The translations under genes were made by a program, and so were the position numbers. From Blepharisma stoltei (taxonomy: Eukaryota > Ciliophora > Heterotrichea > Heterotrichida > Blepharismidae), in assembly GCA_914767885.1 (NCBI GenBank), contig CAJZBQ010000060.1:62001-126000 (forward strand): a stretch of DNA of 64,000 bases. Reading direction: 5' to 3'. Below are positions 34,505 to 46,298 of this stretch, in pieces; position 1 is the stretch's first letter, and every line of letters starts with the position of its first letter. The notes below the pieces were generated by a model. That model searched no databases, had not been told where the DNA came from, and saw only the letters and a program-made list of their open reading frames with translations.

Positions 34505-37212
34505 ATGTCAGATAGGGAAAGAACTATGTTTAATCTTGGCCAAGCCAGAAAGCCAAAACCTACTTTATCTTCAGCCCCTATTGAAGACATATCGCTTTAC
34601 CCTCAGCGTCGACATTTATCATCAGACAACTCAACATTATCCCCTACATCCATGGAAATTGATTTACAGACCATCTTAAGAAGAATACAAATGGACTTAA
34701 ATTTAGACAAAAGAGAGATTGATATCTACCAGCGAGCTTTAGATAGTCATTACTTGCTAAAAACAACAGAAGAAGAAAAACTATCCCTTGCAGATGATGA
34801 AAATTTAATTAACGATTTAGAAAGAATGGCATCTCGAGATGGAAATAGGACGATTTCAGGCACAAAGTTAAAGGAAAATATTGAAAAATATGTAAAAGCA
34901 AAAATAAAGGCAGAAAAGCTAGTTAAAGATTATGGGAGACCTGATAAAGAAGAACCTGAAAGACCAAGATCTCCGAGTCTGCCTACATTTTCAACAGCTT
35001 TGTCAAAGGAATATATTATCAATGCCCTCCCCAGTATTTCTATCTATGAAACTACAAATGAGCTCAATTCAGCTAAAAAAATTATTGATATTATCATAGA
35101 ACAGACCAATAATACTCGAGGAATCCCAAATCGAAAATCCGTTATACTGTTATAGCTAATTATCAAGTATTTAAGGTGTCTGATGCCCGTTCCCTAATAA
35201 ACCAACTGGTGATGTCACTCGCGCCGAACCAAAATGGAGGTTAGCCCAACCAAATTGGTCAATGCCAACGGAAACTCCAGGGCCGCACTTCTCACACGGC
35301 GCAATGCTGTCACCCTTGTCAAACTTGGCTCCAGCGCGTGTTCCGCCTAAGAGTCATCCTCCCGTGAGAATGTGCCAAGTGGTAAAGCCCCAAGCATCTT
35401 AAATGCACTGAGGAGCAGTTCCTCTGGTTATCCCCAGAGTTAAACCGCTGTTGCTGTGCAGAAGTTCTCGAAGTAAAGCCAAATCCATAAATAAAATTCA
35501 TGAGGAGAGAAAATTAGCAGGGCTCTCGTACGAATGCCATTTTATTTATGAAAATCCGTTATACAGCTTTACACAACTTATGCAATAAATTATTTGCAAG
35601 GACCAATAAAAACCAAAAAAACAGCTCAAATCAGCGAAATTTTAAAAAATCAGCTTGAAAAAGCTGGAAAAAGCCAATATGATTTTGAAGCAGTTTTTAA
35701 AGCTCTAGAATTTGTATGAATTGAAGAAGAAGAATATGAAATTGAGCCTGTAGAGCCAGTTAAGCCACATGCGGCTAAGGTGAAAGTAAAATCAGGAAGA
35801 CCTGGAGAAGCAGAAGATATTAAATCACTAAAAGAGGCAGCTGAGACGCTAAAAAATAATAATTTGCAAACAGAAAAAGACATTGAAATGCTGAAATTGA
35901 CGATTGAAAAAGCTGTTAAATTAAATTAAATTGGGAGTCTTAAGCCATTCCAGATTTGATGCCTCCACAAGCTTGCGACTACCGACAATTGCTTGCTAGG
36001 GGTAGCTAAGCTGCCTGAGCCCTATCAGCAGTAATCTTCTCTTGGAACTTGGGCCTTGCGCTGCATCCCTGAGCTTCGACGGGCTAGGAAGACCCCTCTA
36101 TACTGTGGGTCTCACGGATGCTATGGAGGCAAAGGGCTAGCCCGATGCCTCCTGTCGGCCACCTTTATTAAGGGTGGCATCCAGAAAAAAAAACCACGGC
36201 CCTTAGGGAAAAAATTTATGGCTTAAAACCATCCGGATAATCAACACCTCGATCACATATGGCCTCCATACAGCAAGCTTAGGGTTAGAATCAAAAGGCC
36301 TGAACCAGCCTAGGCTATAAAGCCATTTGGCGCTCAAAGTGATGCGTCGTCAGCAAGGGAATATTTTTTCGCCACCACCATATTAATTATAAAGCAGTTA
36401 AGGAAAAAAATATTTTAGAAAAAAAATTGCAAGAAAATGATTTGTTTTTACAAAAAAAGCTTGACGAAAAGAAAAATTATGAGCAAGAGCATGAGGCTTA
36501 TTTAAATCTGCAGAAAAGACAAATTGAGCTTCAAGAGCAGCTAAATGGACAGCAGCAAGACTTAGTAAATAAATCCAGAGAACTAGAAATATTGAAAAAC
36601 CAGTATGAAAGCCATATAAAATCACAAGAAGTGCTCTTTGCTGACCAAGTTAATGAATTAAATGAATTAAGACAAAAAAATCAAGACGTAGAGTATTATA
36701 TAAAAATGCAATGTGAAATCAAAGAAGAAAATCAGAAAATTCAGAGAAAAATTGAAGAAATAATGAAAAATGGGACAACAAAGCAAGATCTGGAAAAATA
36801 TTTTATTCAAACAGATCATCTGAAAGAGCGCATGCAACAGCTGAATAATGAGAAAAAATTGATTGAAAAAAATAACACAATTTTGGATGAAGAGCTGAAT
36901 TTTGTATTGCAATATAAACAAGATATCGATAAAAATCTGATAGATTGCTATAAAAAAAGAAGTGAAAATCTTGATAATATAGAAGAAGAGCTGATATCAA
37001 GAGATGAGGACTTAATTATTAGGGAGCAAAAATTTAGGGATCAGTATGATACGATAGAAAAAGAGTCGTTAATTGCAAAAAGAAATATGATCAGTTCAAT
37101 TGGAAACGAATTTTCTAAAGCACGCAGCTTGCCCGATCATTATGCTTTATATTTTGGGATTTGTGTTATTTCTTTTATAATCGGAATTTTCCTCTCAAAA
37201 GCCGAATATTAA
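34505..37212 (+). CDS. Tail-anchored coiled-coil protein, about 602 aa, two long IESs
   Basis: The start is ATG 34505 (MSDRERTMFNLGQARK) and the stop is TAA 37212. Removing 35148-35564 (junction RKSVI-QLYTTY) and 35919-36400 (junction EKAV-KEKNIL) leaves 603 codons. Order: a disordered N-terminus with YPQRRHLSSDNS, a helical middle, an acidic hinge (IEEEEYEIEPVEP), a long coiled coil (about residues 340-560) rich in Glu/Gln/Lys, and one C-terminal membrane helix (YFGICVISFIIGIFL) followed only by SKAEY. That layout is typical of golgin- or giantin-like tethers and other tail-anchored proteins. No family is assigned. One TGA-Trp (FVWIEEE). Confidence 0.8.
35148..35564 (+). mobile_element. Retroposon-like element (417 bp) as IES
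   Basis: The direct repeat AAAATCCGTTATAC (35134-35147 and 35551-35564) flanks a GC-rich insert. The 3' end is a hairpin (TTCATGAGGAGAG pairing with CTCTCGTACGAA) followed by GCCATTTTATTTATG. Removal of insert plus one repeat keeps the gene in frame. Shares GTGATGTCAC and GTGTTCCGCCTAA with other members. Confidence 0.85.
35919..36400 (+). mobile_element. Retroposon-like element (482 bp) as IES
   Basis: GC-rich insert between near-repeats AAAGCTGTTAAA and AAAGCAGTTAAG. TA lies in both. Tail CGCCACCACCATATTAATTAT. TA-bounded removal gives EKAVKEKN. Confidence 0.7.
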
Positions 37213-37333
37213 TAGGAGCCTAAATAACTATTATTTAACGTAAATTTGAAGAAAATAAGTAATTTTTATAATTTTTATCTGTCAAATTTATTTATATTTG
37301 GTATTCATCCCATTTACAACTCCCAAACTTATA

Positions 37334-39666
37334 TTAAAACTTCGTCATCAAAAAATCCAAAAATTCATCTAAATCAATCTGCCCATCTCCGTTTTGATCT
37401 GCCTCACTTATTAGCGCTTTCCATATATCAACAGTATCTTCAGTATCATCAGAAAATGCATGCATTAATTCTTCAGCTGAAATTTTCCCATTTTTATCTT
37501 TATCTAACAAATCAAAAGCGACAACCAAATTTTTCCTTGAAAAAACTATTCTTAAATAAAATAAATAAAAAATTCGTTATGCCATGAAAAAATGATAATA
37601 AATCATATTTTATATATAATAATTAGATATAATTTTTCATCTGCCACAGCTCTAATATATTCAGTAAACTCAATAAACCCATCCTGGTTTTCATCAACTT
37701 CCTTTATAATCCCTTCAGCTTTATATTTTGCTTCTTTTTCTGAGTAAGACGCAGTAAGCTCTTTTATTAGATCACTTTTTCCTATTTTTCCATCCCCATC
37801 ATTATCTAATGCAGAAAAGGCTTTCCTAAGATGCTTAAATTCTTTATAATTTAGCAGCTGGCAGGTAATGAAAGTCATAATGGCATCTCTAAGCTTTAGC
37901 TGACTTGAAAATCTAGTTAGATTATCAATCACGTGGAGAAGGGTGTGCTGAGATACAGAATGAGTATTGTGGGTTACGATCCATGGGTGATTTAAGGCAT
38001 CATTTACAGATATTCGAGTGTCTAAAGGCGCCATAAGCTTATGGATAAGGTCAATTGCTTCTTCAGAAACGTCTTTAAACTCTTCAGTCGTGGTATCATA
38101 TGACCCGATTTTTACTTTCTCCATAATCTCGTCATCAGTTTTGCCGTAAAATGGCGGATTTCCACATAATAATATATATAAAATTACACCACAGCTCCAT
38201 TCGTCACATTTTTCTGTGTATTTCCCAGAAATTAGTTCTGGGGCCATATAATATGTAGTCCCTACGATTCCTTCCATAGTTTTGTTTTCTTCAAGCTTTA
38301 TAGCTGAGCCAAAATCTACTAATTTTAGATTTAATTCTGACCCTCTTTCTTCTATCATAATGTTTTCAGGCTTAAGGTCTCTATGAGCGATATTAAAAGA
38401 GTGCATAAAAGAAACGGCAGAAAATAATTGTTTTTGGGGTTATTTTTAACAAAAAAAGCTAAATTAATAATAAATATTTATAAAAAAAATTAAAATGAGT
38501 TTGACTGTAAAAATTATAGGTTTTATTTATGACTCGTCAATTCTATTTAAATAATTTTGCATTAGATGAATACTTGACCATTGTTTCATTATATGTGATG
38601 CTTGAGATTCACTAAATCTCGTGAGTTTTTTAATTATGTCAAAAAGTTCGCCTCCTTCACATAATTCCATTACGAGATAATGGTTGCTTTCATCTTCAAA
38701 AAAATCATATACCCTGATTATGTTTGGATGGCCATATAGATAAAATAGCGACGGCATCCAGCCCATCCTCTCATGTGATTGTTACCTGTGCATATCCGGG
38801 CATAGTTTTTGAAGCCGAGAATCTGAAGTGAAGGTCTTAAGCACAGAACCGCAGTTTTGTGACCTGATCCAATGGGCAGTTATTCAAAACTTCTTTTTGC
38901 CAGCAGCAAGCAAGCCAGTGAACGCCCGAAATGGAAATCCTTTCAATTCGCTGGGAGTCGTGGGAGTCGTGGGAGTTGTGGGAGTCATGGGAGTTCTGGG
39001 GGCTTTGGGAGCTTTGGGAGTTCTGAGCTCTGGGAATTCTGGGCTCAAGGAGTTGTTGGGGCTCAGGTGAAGGGGGAGTTGTGGGATTTCTTCTTCTTTT
39101 TTGGGGAGTTGCGCGATTCCGACGTTCTGATGTTGTGGGATTTAAGGATCTTCTGATGTTGGGAAATTGCAGGAGTGGAAGATTTCTGATTGTGGGGGAG
39201 TGGAGGATTTTCTGATTGTGGGGGAGTTGCTGAAGTTCTGATGTTGGGGAGTTGTGCTTAATTTTTAACGTAGGATAGGGATAATGTAACGCTTTTTCTT
39301 CTTTCAATTCGCTTGGGCTGGAAGTGGGGGCTAAAAATATTTAGCGTACATGTTTGGATGGTCTAAAAGTCTCAAAATTTCCATTTCAATGAGCAAATTT
39401 CCTTCAGCTTCTTTTCCTGGTTTTAAAGCATTTTTGCTGAATATTTTAACAGCTCTTGTGGAGCCAGACAGTTTATGCGTACATCTTCTCACTTCCGCAA
39501 AGCCACCTTTGCCAACACGATTGCCAAGCATATAAACTTCAGTAAAAGGCAGGTCATTTGGCCTTATAAAAGTTCCTTGATGAATTTTGATAGAAAATGA
39601 AGGAGGAGCCTCGGAAAATAAGGTAATATTAGTTTTTCGGTATTTTAAAGACGTGCAACAGCCCAT
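37334..39666 (-). CDS. Calcium-dependent protein kinase, four EF-hands, about 490 aa
   Basis: The start is ATG 39666: MGCCTSLKY, a myristoylation glycine with two cysteines for palmitoylation, implying membrane attachment. Kinase landmarks in order: GKGGFAEV (nucleotide loop), RAVKIF (VAIK lysine), HRDLKPEN, VDFGSA and MAPELISGKY. After the autoinhibitory junction come EF-hands with loops DNDGDGKIGKSD, DENQDGFIEFTE, DKDKNGKISAEE and DQNGDGQIDLDE, all with good calcium ligands, so this is a CDPK responding directly to calcium. Three inserts: 37553-37629 (TA-bounded), 38427-38579 (flanked by AAACAAT, no workable TA pair) and a 630-bp retroposon-like element (38732-39361). All removals keep frame. 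Confidence 0.9.
37553..37629. other. Short IES (77 bp) in CDPK gene
   Basis: TA lies at 37630-37631 and 37553-37554. Removal gives ADEKLRIVFSRKNLVVAFD, a normal EF2-EF3 linker. Confidence 0.75.
38427..38579. other. Insert of 153 bp in CDPK gene, non-TA boundaries
   Basis: The best protein (SHIMKQ-LFSAVSFMHS) requires joining at a shared AAACAAT. The only TA pair that keeps frame would delete four residues of the conserved helix before HRD. Confidence 0.55.
38732..39361 (-). mobile_element. Retroposon-like element with internal minisatellite, 630 bp
   Basis: 12-bp direct repeats ATGTTTGGATGG lie at 38720-38731 and 39350-39361. Minus-strand tail CCGTCGCTATTTTATCTATATGG. The interior 38950-39250 is a G-rich degenerate repeat of GGGAGT/GGGAGTTGTGGGA units. 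Interrupts the kinase at LLDHPN. Confidence 0.8.
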
Positions 39667-39920
39667 TTTCGTAGTTTATTTATATGGAAAGGAAGAAAAT
39701 CGTTATGGAATAAATGAGACTCATTAATCACACTTTCTTTAGGTTTAAAAAAAAAGCATGGAAAACGTTTATAATATAAAATGAAAATTACTGAGGTTTT
39801 TGGGTTTTTTACCAAAGTGGAATTTTGTCAAAAGACACTATAAAGTCGCGATGAAAATTATTTGGCAAATTAATTACAATTTTTAGATGAGATAATTATT
39901 ATCTTAATATTTTTGTATTA

Positions 39921-40197
39921 ACTCCCCCCTCTGTGAGTGAACAAAACTATTGGAAAAATCCCTCCCCCTTGTGAGAGAACAAAACCATTGGAAAAAATCC
40001 CTATTTTTTGTCCATTCTCAGCAAGCGATCAATAATATTTTAATATAAAAATTTTATGAAAAAAAATATTTTCAATATATAAGTAATAACTATTGCATTT
40101 AAAACATATTTTACAAATTAAATTAAAATTACTTTTAAATTATTTCGCCCTCCATGAGTTAACAAAAATATTTTGGTTCGCTCATGCAGGGGGATTA
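39921..40197 (+). mobile_element. TIR MITE, copy 4 (shortened)
   Basis: TA-bounded, 277 bp. Ends CTCCCCCCTCTGTGAG and GGTTCGCTCATGCAGGGGG. Lies in the divergent promoter region between the kinase and the membrane protein gene. Confidence 0.75.
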
Positions 40198-40354
40198 AGT
40201 AAATTATATTCTATAAGATTTTTATAATTTGCAAATAAATATTAGGAATTTTTAACTTTGAGCAAAATACAAAATATACATTAAAAGGAGATTATAAAAT
40301 GTATATTTTCCCCTCTCAAAAGAAACTATCAATTATAAATTTAAACAAATTAAA

Positions 40355-41362
40355 ATGGAATTGGAAACAGAAGACACTCCAGCGTTCATATCAGATTCCA
40401 CTGATTATGATATTTTTCTGCATCCCATCATTTCTTTACAAACGAATTCAGGGAAACCATCTCTTCTGTTACATACTAATGAAATAGAAGAAATCCCTGG
40501 TGGGTGACTTTATAGGCATTACACAAATCGACATTTAATTCTCCTAAGGTCACTTCATATTGCTGGCTATGGCCTTGAACTTGGTTGTTTTATAGCAGGC
40601 GAATGTCTGGTTAAATTTGAAATTGAATACGATAACTTTACGCCTTTTGCAGTTGACCCGATCTTTGTTACATTTTTGTGAGGTTTAATTCTCCTGCTTG
40701 GTGCTCTTTTAATACCTGTTTTATTTAGAAAAACAAATAATGCAATTTCGATTATTTCAGACCAACTAAAATATTATCATTTCCCTGTGTATATTTTAAT
40801 TGCGATCTTTTTACTATCAAAAAATGTCTTCAAGACAAAATTTTCTTTTATTTTCAATGATTTGACTCTAATTATCATCTCAGGACTCTCATTTTATATA
40901 TATTCAAGGGTAAAATATGAAGATGACGGAAGATATGTAGTCACTTGGCTTGAATATTTAGGCATTCAAGTCCAATTTTCAGTAATTGTAGCATGAATGC
41001 TTGTGGAATTGTCTATAAGCACAATGCTAACCATTTCTTCAATAGATGGCCAATCTACTAAAGACTACAAATTTGTAGGGTGGCCACATGAAAATTGGAC
41101 TATTTTACTTATGTCAATTTGCTTTACTATTAGTGTGATTGTCCTAAATACTTATAAAGATATATTTTTCCCTGCAGTTTTAAGTTATACCTTTTTAGGC
41201 ATTTATTCTTGACAAAGGAGAAAAATTTGCCTTGAAGACGACGATAACTGCAGCGAAAGTGTGACAGTCACCGCGTTTGTTTTTGGTGGACTTTTACTGG
41301 TATTTATCATTATTACAATTTTGTATTACCCGAAGTTGATATTATACAGAGTTCGAGTAAGG
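40355..41362 (+). CDS. Polytopic membrane protein, 335 aa, unknown
   Basis: A single 336-codon frame from ATG 40355 (MELETEDTPAFISD) to TAA 41362 with four TGA-Trp codons (GGWLYRH, FLWGLILLL, VAWMLVE, YSWQRRK). There are no introns or IESs. A soluble acidic N-terminus of about 70 residues is followed by six or seven hydrophobic helices, for example LWGLILLLGALLIPVLF, FPVYILIAIFLL, LTLIIISGLSFYIY and FVFGGLLLVFIIITIL. No transporter or channel signature is evident. The family is not recognised. Confidence 0.75.
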
Positions 41363-41582
41363 ACATAATTAATCTAAAATTTACGTTTAAGAAACTCTTG
41401 GAGGACTTCAGTGTTCCTCAGCGATGGAGGGGATTTTGATTTTAAGTCTTCAGGCTTTGTAAGGAGATTTATGGTCTTTTTTGGAGCAATTTTGGAGTAG
41501 GCCTTGGAGACTTGTTCGATGAAATCGTATACATTTGTGCTTTAAATAGCTTAAATTTGGAAAAAATAGGCTATATTTAATA

Positions 41583-42852
41583 TTATAAGGAATAATTAGA
41601 CTCGACTAATGTTTTTTGAGAGGTATTAAGAGGGGTCATTGAGTTTACCATCTTATGAATAGATTCTTGCAAATCAGTTTCAAGACGAGCAGTTAGGTCA
41701 GAATATTGCTGGCATAGAGAAGATACTGTTTCTGACTGGATTTCTTGGAGTTGGGATTGGACAGCAGTTGAAATCTCATGATAAGATTTTTCGTTTTCAT
41801 TGATTTTTGAAGGAATTTCTATATGATTTTCTGATTCATTTCTGTATCGGAGGTTTATTGACTTTGCATCAATTTCTGAATTTTGGCTTAAAAAGTTCCC
41901 AGTTTCAATCTCCTTCAAGGTTTCTTCTAGTTTTCCTCACAGCTTATTTTCGACTCTTTTCCCGATCCTATCCCCTTCAATTTCGATATATTCTTGCATT
42001 TTAACCAGCCCAATTTCCAATCTTTCTCGAGCAATTTCTGTCCAAATATGGTTAATATGATCTCCAAAAGCACTTGAAACTAGCTGCACCCTTGATTTTA
42101 TATTATTTTTAATCGCTTTTCGTTTGCCTGGCACATCCCCTACAACTAAACTTAAATCCACACTTCTTGAACGAAAATTTCTTTTTTTTTGATTTTTTGA
42201 ATACAAAATTCCTTTTTGCCTGTCTTTTGGTGACATTAGTTGGATATATGATAAACTTTTTTGTAAAAAATTTCTTGATGATAACTCATCATTAAAAGAT
42301 TTATGAAGGCTTGATTCAGCTTTTCTTGAAGAATTTAACGATAAAAAGTCTCTGATTTCTTCATTAGTTGCACGATCTATTGCTTTTTTTCCATACTAAA
42401 TAGAAGTTTACACAATCACATTTATCGATATCAGCACCATTTCGTATCAGAATTTCCACTATTTCTTTATGGCTGTTATAAGCTGAAACCATAAGTGGGG
42501 TCCATTGACGGCAATCCTCTTTATTAATATCTGCGCCTAATTCGATTAAATATTTTAGGATATCTCTTCTATTATATCAGCATGCTAGAAATACTAAATT
42601 TTGCCCAGCCTAAAGTTATTTTACCTTATTGCATTGGTTTATGTCAGAGTTTTTAGATAGTTCTTTGACAATTTGTATATTTCCGAGTTTTACAGCGATT
42701 GAGAGTGCTGTGTCTCCTTTCTAATTAAAATTCACATCATCAAAATCTTCGAGTTTTGAGCTGGGGGCGAGAGACTTGACAAGATTTATGTCATCTTTAT
42801 CAACTGCCATCATAAGTGGCGTGTAGCCACCTAAAAGTTTGTTGGCAATCAT
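41583..42852 (-). CDS. Ankyrin-repeat and coiled-coil protein, 407 aa
   Basis: The start is ATG 42852 (MIANKLLGGYTPLMMAV) and the stop is at 41583. Three ankyrin-type repeats follow: GYTPLMMAVDKDDINLVK, GDTALSIAVKLGNIQIVKEL, and RRDILKYLIELGADIN with WTPLMVSAYNSHKEIVEIL. Then comes a basic linker and a C-terminal coiled coil (IARERLEIGLVKMQEYIEIEG). Three introns are clear: 42721-42735 (GTGAATTTTAATTAG), 42610-42624 (GTAAAATAACTTTAG) and 42396-42411 (16 nt, GTAAACTTCTATTTAG). Spliced length is 1,224 nt, exactly 408 codons. Ankyrin repeats bind proteins; the partner is unknown. No IES. Confidence 0.85.
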
Positions 42853-42976
42853 GATTTAATTATCTTACTCTAAATATATATAAAAATCTAAATAATAAAA
42901 TAAATATAAATGCATAAAAAAAAAATCGCTTGAAGAGATAGTAAAACCCATTTTTGCTTCAGTTATTCGGATTATA

Positions 42977-43683
42977 ATGGATAAAAACAGCCTTGGAAGA
43001 ACTTTTCACCCAAAATATTCTTTTTACAGAGGTGATGGAAGTGGAAGAGACGAGTATATTTCTACCAATAGTGGTGGCTTTTATCAGAATAGTCCAAAAG
43101 GGGAAGTATTCCGAAGGACAGGATCCAATTTCACCAAAACTCAACATTTTAAGCCTTCTCCTCGACTTTCTTCTCCAATCTGAAGGTATTATTCAGATGG
43201 GTCAGGGAGAGATTACTATATAACTGTTAATAGTGGAGGTCTCCATGCAAGTGGGTACACTGGAGGTAAAAGGGATCTATTTAAAGAAGGATTAAGGAAC
43301 GGTGATACCAGTACGAGTCCTCCGAAAACTGATACGTTTTCAAAAACTATGAGTTGTTGGATTAATCCAAAAATGAGGGAATTTACTAAATTTCCATTTT
43401 ATTCAATAATTTTATTTAAATAATTTTATAGTAGAGTTTCATTATAATGCTTATATTTATATTTTAAAATATTTTTGAACCCTCAAAAAGTGCTTTCATT
43501 AAAAATGGGATATTTTCAATAAATTTACAGCCTAAGGGAAGTAAGCAAAGACAAGAAAAAGTGAAAACACTAGTAAATAGACTATATCCAAGCCAAAGCA
43601 GTAAAACGATTCCTACCACAAAAGATATAGGCTCCGCTCACCAGCGAAAAATTTCAGCAAAAAATATAATTAAGAATGCTTAA
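42977..43683 (+). CDS. DGSGRD-motif protein, 206 aa
   Basis: The start is ATG 42977 (MDKNSLGRTFHPKYS) and the stop is TAA 43683, with an 86-bp TA-bounded IES at 43386-43471 (junction MREF-IFEPSKS). The frame is 207 codons after removal. It carries a twice-repeated motif, YRGDGSGRDEYISTNSGG and YSDGSGRDYYITVNSGG, about 58 residues apart. I recall similar DGxGRDxYI repeats in uncharacterised protist proteins, some linked to cilia, but cannot name a family. The C-terminus is basic (KGSKQRQEKVKTLVNRLYP). One TGA-Trp (PIWRYYS). It is divergent from the ankyrin gene with only 124 bp between start codons. Confidence 0.8.
43386..43471. other. Short IES (86 bp)
   Basis: TA lies at 43384-43385 and 43470-43471. 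Removal extends the DGSGRD protein by 60 codons to a plausible C-terminus. Confidence 0.75.
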
Positions 43684-44828
43684 ATTATAAACTAATTGGT
43701 ATCTATTAATTCTAAATAAAAAGTGCTTAAGTATATCATATAAAAAGTTAAAGAGAGGAGCACAAGGAAGCAGATAAGTAGAAAAGGCAAAGAAGAGATT
43801 AATAGATTTTTTGGGGATTGTTCCAGCTCCTATCTATCCCAGGCCGGCTTTAGGCTCAGATAAACCTAGACACTGGCGTCATAGCTCCTTTTTCTTGTCG
43901 ACGTCGCCAAAAAATAATGACGCCACTCGCCATTTTAATAATTCTTGCAGAAAAGAAAAGAAAAAAAAATAAAAAGACGTAGTTGACACCAATATTTGCA
44001 ATCTTAGCTGGAGACAAAAACATTTTTTTATTACGAAGAAATGAAATGAATCAGCCACTGAGATTTCTTGGGGAGCAATCTAGAAGCTTAAACAACTGGA
44101 GTCGCTGAAAACCATAATCAAATGCTTCTGAAAAGCTATCAACAAAGACTGCGGAAAAAGCTTTGTAAGGTAGAATTCTAGTATTCCAAGAAAATTTATG
44201 AATTCAAATAAATCTGAAATAAGGCTTAAATTCTGGTTAAGGAGAAAAAAAGAAATGCATGAAGAAAGCTCGAAATAAAAGCTCAGATCTAGAAGCTGAT
44301 ATAAAGATTTTATAAAATGACTGATGCAATCAGACCAAGACTTAAATACTGATTTTTACTAAACTCGCCTTTTATAAACAAATATTTTGTATTCATTTTT
44401 TATTATTGAAAAATATTTAATAAGTTCAAATAAGCTATATATAACTTAAAAAATTAAATAATTAAGGCCTTATATATTGAATTTTTCAAAATGAGCTTAA
44501 ATGTACCTTATGAGAAAAAAATGTCTTATTATCCATATGAATACTTATGTTTCGCCTGAATTGCAGTGTCCTTCACATAAATGTTCAATGATCTAAAAGA
44601 AACTCATTATTTCCCTATTGAATAATAAAAAAAATTATTAAAATAATATGAATATAATCCTGGTAACCGCTTCAATAATAAAAAAACTCAAATACTGATA
44701 AATATTAGGACTTTAATTTATATAGCATGCTAATAAGTTCAATTACCGGGCGTATTTTAATAAATCTTATCAGAAAAATAATAATTCCAGTAACTAAAAA
44801 ATTAATATAATTAATAAATATTTACTGA
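43684..44828. other. Spacer with a retroposon-like 3' end
   Basis: At about 43815-43945 a GC-rich block ends ACGCCACTCGCCATTTTAATAATT, the same tail as the retroposon-like elements; its left end is unclear. The rest has short Lys-rich open stretches (44040-44290) that I cannot join into a gene. Confidence 0.5.
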
Positions 44829-46144
44829 ATGGGATCCGCACAAGGAAAGGAAGAAATAAGCTGCGTTATTCACAAGACTGCAGCAAGGGTTACAAAAGAA
44901 AAGTTTAAGATTAGGACTCAGCAATCACCAATAATAAGGCCAGACCACAGCCAACCAGTTTTGGCCACACCCACACTATTCCATATAAAAGACTACCAAA
45001 CAAACACCAAATTCGAAAATAATGACACAACTCATAAGGTTATTCCAAATAATACTTCTTACTCTCTTTTTAAAATTGGAACAAAAATACTGTTCTGGGG
45101 TTTAATTTTTTAAAAAAAATAAATAAATTTATTTCTTGAAGTTTAATTTCTTTTATGAAGAATTAATTAAAACATTAATCGAATCATTTTTAAAACTGTG
45201 TGAATAATATTTTACTCTTTCTCAATTAAATTAGGTAAAAACTAATTTTAAAAATTATTATTTCATCTATAAAATTTTCATAAAAAAATTGTTCCAATTT
45301 AATGGGGTTAAACAAATTACCGATATTTTGTTCCAATTCAAAGAGAGGAGCTATGAGAAAAATATTCAAATTCCGAATATATATCATAAAGATTAAAATT
45401 TGCTTAAAATCCCTATAAAATTCCTTTATTTTTAATCCAAAATAAAAATAATTTTAATATTTCATTGAATAATGATCTTAATTAAATATAAAAATAAATT
45501 CAAGGCCAACTAAACTAAACATAAGATTACTCAAAAATAAAATAGGGACACAATCGCATCCCGTTTCTAGAATTGGCTCCCCTACTTCAAAAGGAACCCT
45601 TAATATTGATGATTCACTTCCAAGCTTCAACTTGAAATCAAATAATAATACCCCAATATTTAAAGAATCTTCTCATCATGATACCCAAACATTTGACTCC
45701 AATTTTTTACCAATTTCAAAATTTGGTGGTGATGAAGGAATTTCTCCTATACCAAAAAAATCTATGGCGAAAAGTTTCAGCGCACTCAAAGCTTTGAAGT
45801 CTACTTCACTTCCTATATATAACTCAGGAGAAGGAAAAATGAGCTCGCCTATAAAGATTTTTAACACAAGATTAGATACTTTTACATATTAGTTTTAATT
45901 ATATTTTAGCATTAAAAAACAAGACAAGGCTGACCTTAAAAGTTATAGTCAAGGGCCGGTGAATTCAGAAGCTATAAAAAGTATAGAAAACCCTTCACTT
46001 ATATTTGAAAACCTCGACTTAAAAAAAGTATCAAAAAGACGTGAATCATTCAGAGTCAACACTATTTGTGAAGTCATTAAAAATCGCAGAGGATCATTAC
46101 AGCTTAACTATGATATACAAATTCTCCTTATTTTTCCCTATTAA
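44829..46144 (+). CDS. Unknown low-complexity protein with several IESs
   Basis: The start is ATG 44829 (MGSAQGKEEISCVIHK), a possible myristoylation site. After the MITE IES 45073-45301 the frame continues SYSLF-NGVKQITDILFQ. A second AT-rich insert at about 45385-45490 must be removed to reach a long Ser/Thr/Pro-rich part (RIGSPTSKGTLNIDDS, GISPIPKKSMAKSFSALKA). A third, very short gap at about 45889-45906 (GTTTTAATTATATTTTAG, 18 nt) separates FTY from IKKQDKADLKSYS; it may be a long intron. The protein looks disordered and rich in possible phosphosites. The end at 46144 is provisional and no family is recognised. Confidence 0.5.
45073..45301. mobile_element. MITE family 2, second copy (229 bp) as IES
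   Basis: TA-bounded with inverted ends AAATTGGAACAAAA and TTGTTCCAATTT. Interior AATTAAATTAGGTAAAAAC matches the copy at 1268-1562. Confidence 0.75.
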
Positions 46145-46298
46145 TAATATAAATATTTTTTCTTGGAAAATTCACTATAGATTCTTATAGAAAACAATAA
46201 ACATATGTACAAATGTAAATACTGAACAAAGAAAAATTCTTATAAATAATATTTAATACTTTTTATTAATATTTCTCTAAAGAAAAGGAGTAATAATT

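Noticed and set aside
38828-39307. Open frames of 80-156 codons on both strands rich in Gly/Ser or His/Asp/Ser
   Set aside because: They come from the GGGAGT-type minisatellite, which is open in several frames, inside an insert in the kinase gene.
38732-39350. GT...AG intron reading of the kinase insert
   Set aside because: GTACGC...TTTTTAG would be 19 nt or far longer; all clear introns here are 15-16 nt, and the 12-bp direct repeats point to an insertion.
44040-44290. Lys-rich short open stretches as a gene
   Set aside because: They do not join through introns or TA pairs into a frame longer than about 40 codons.
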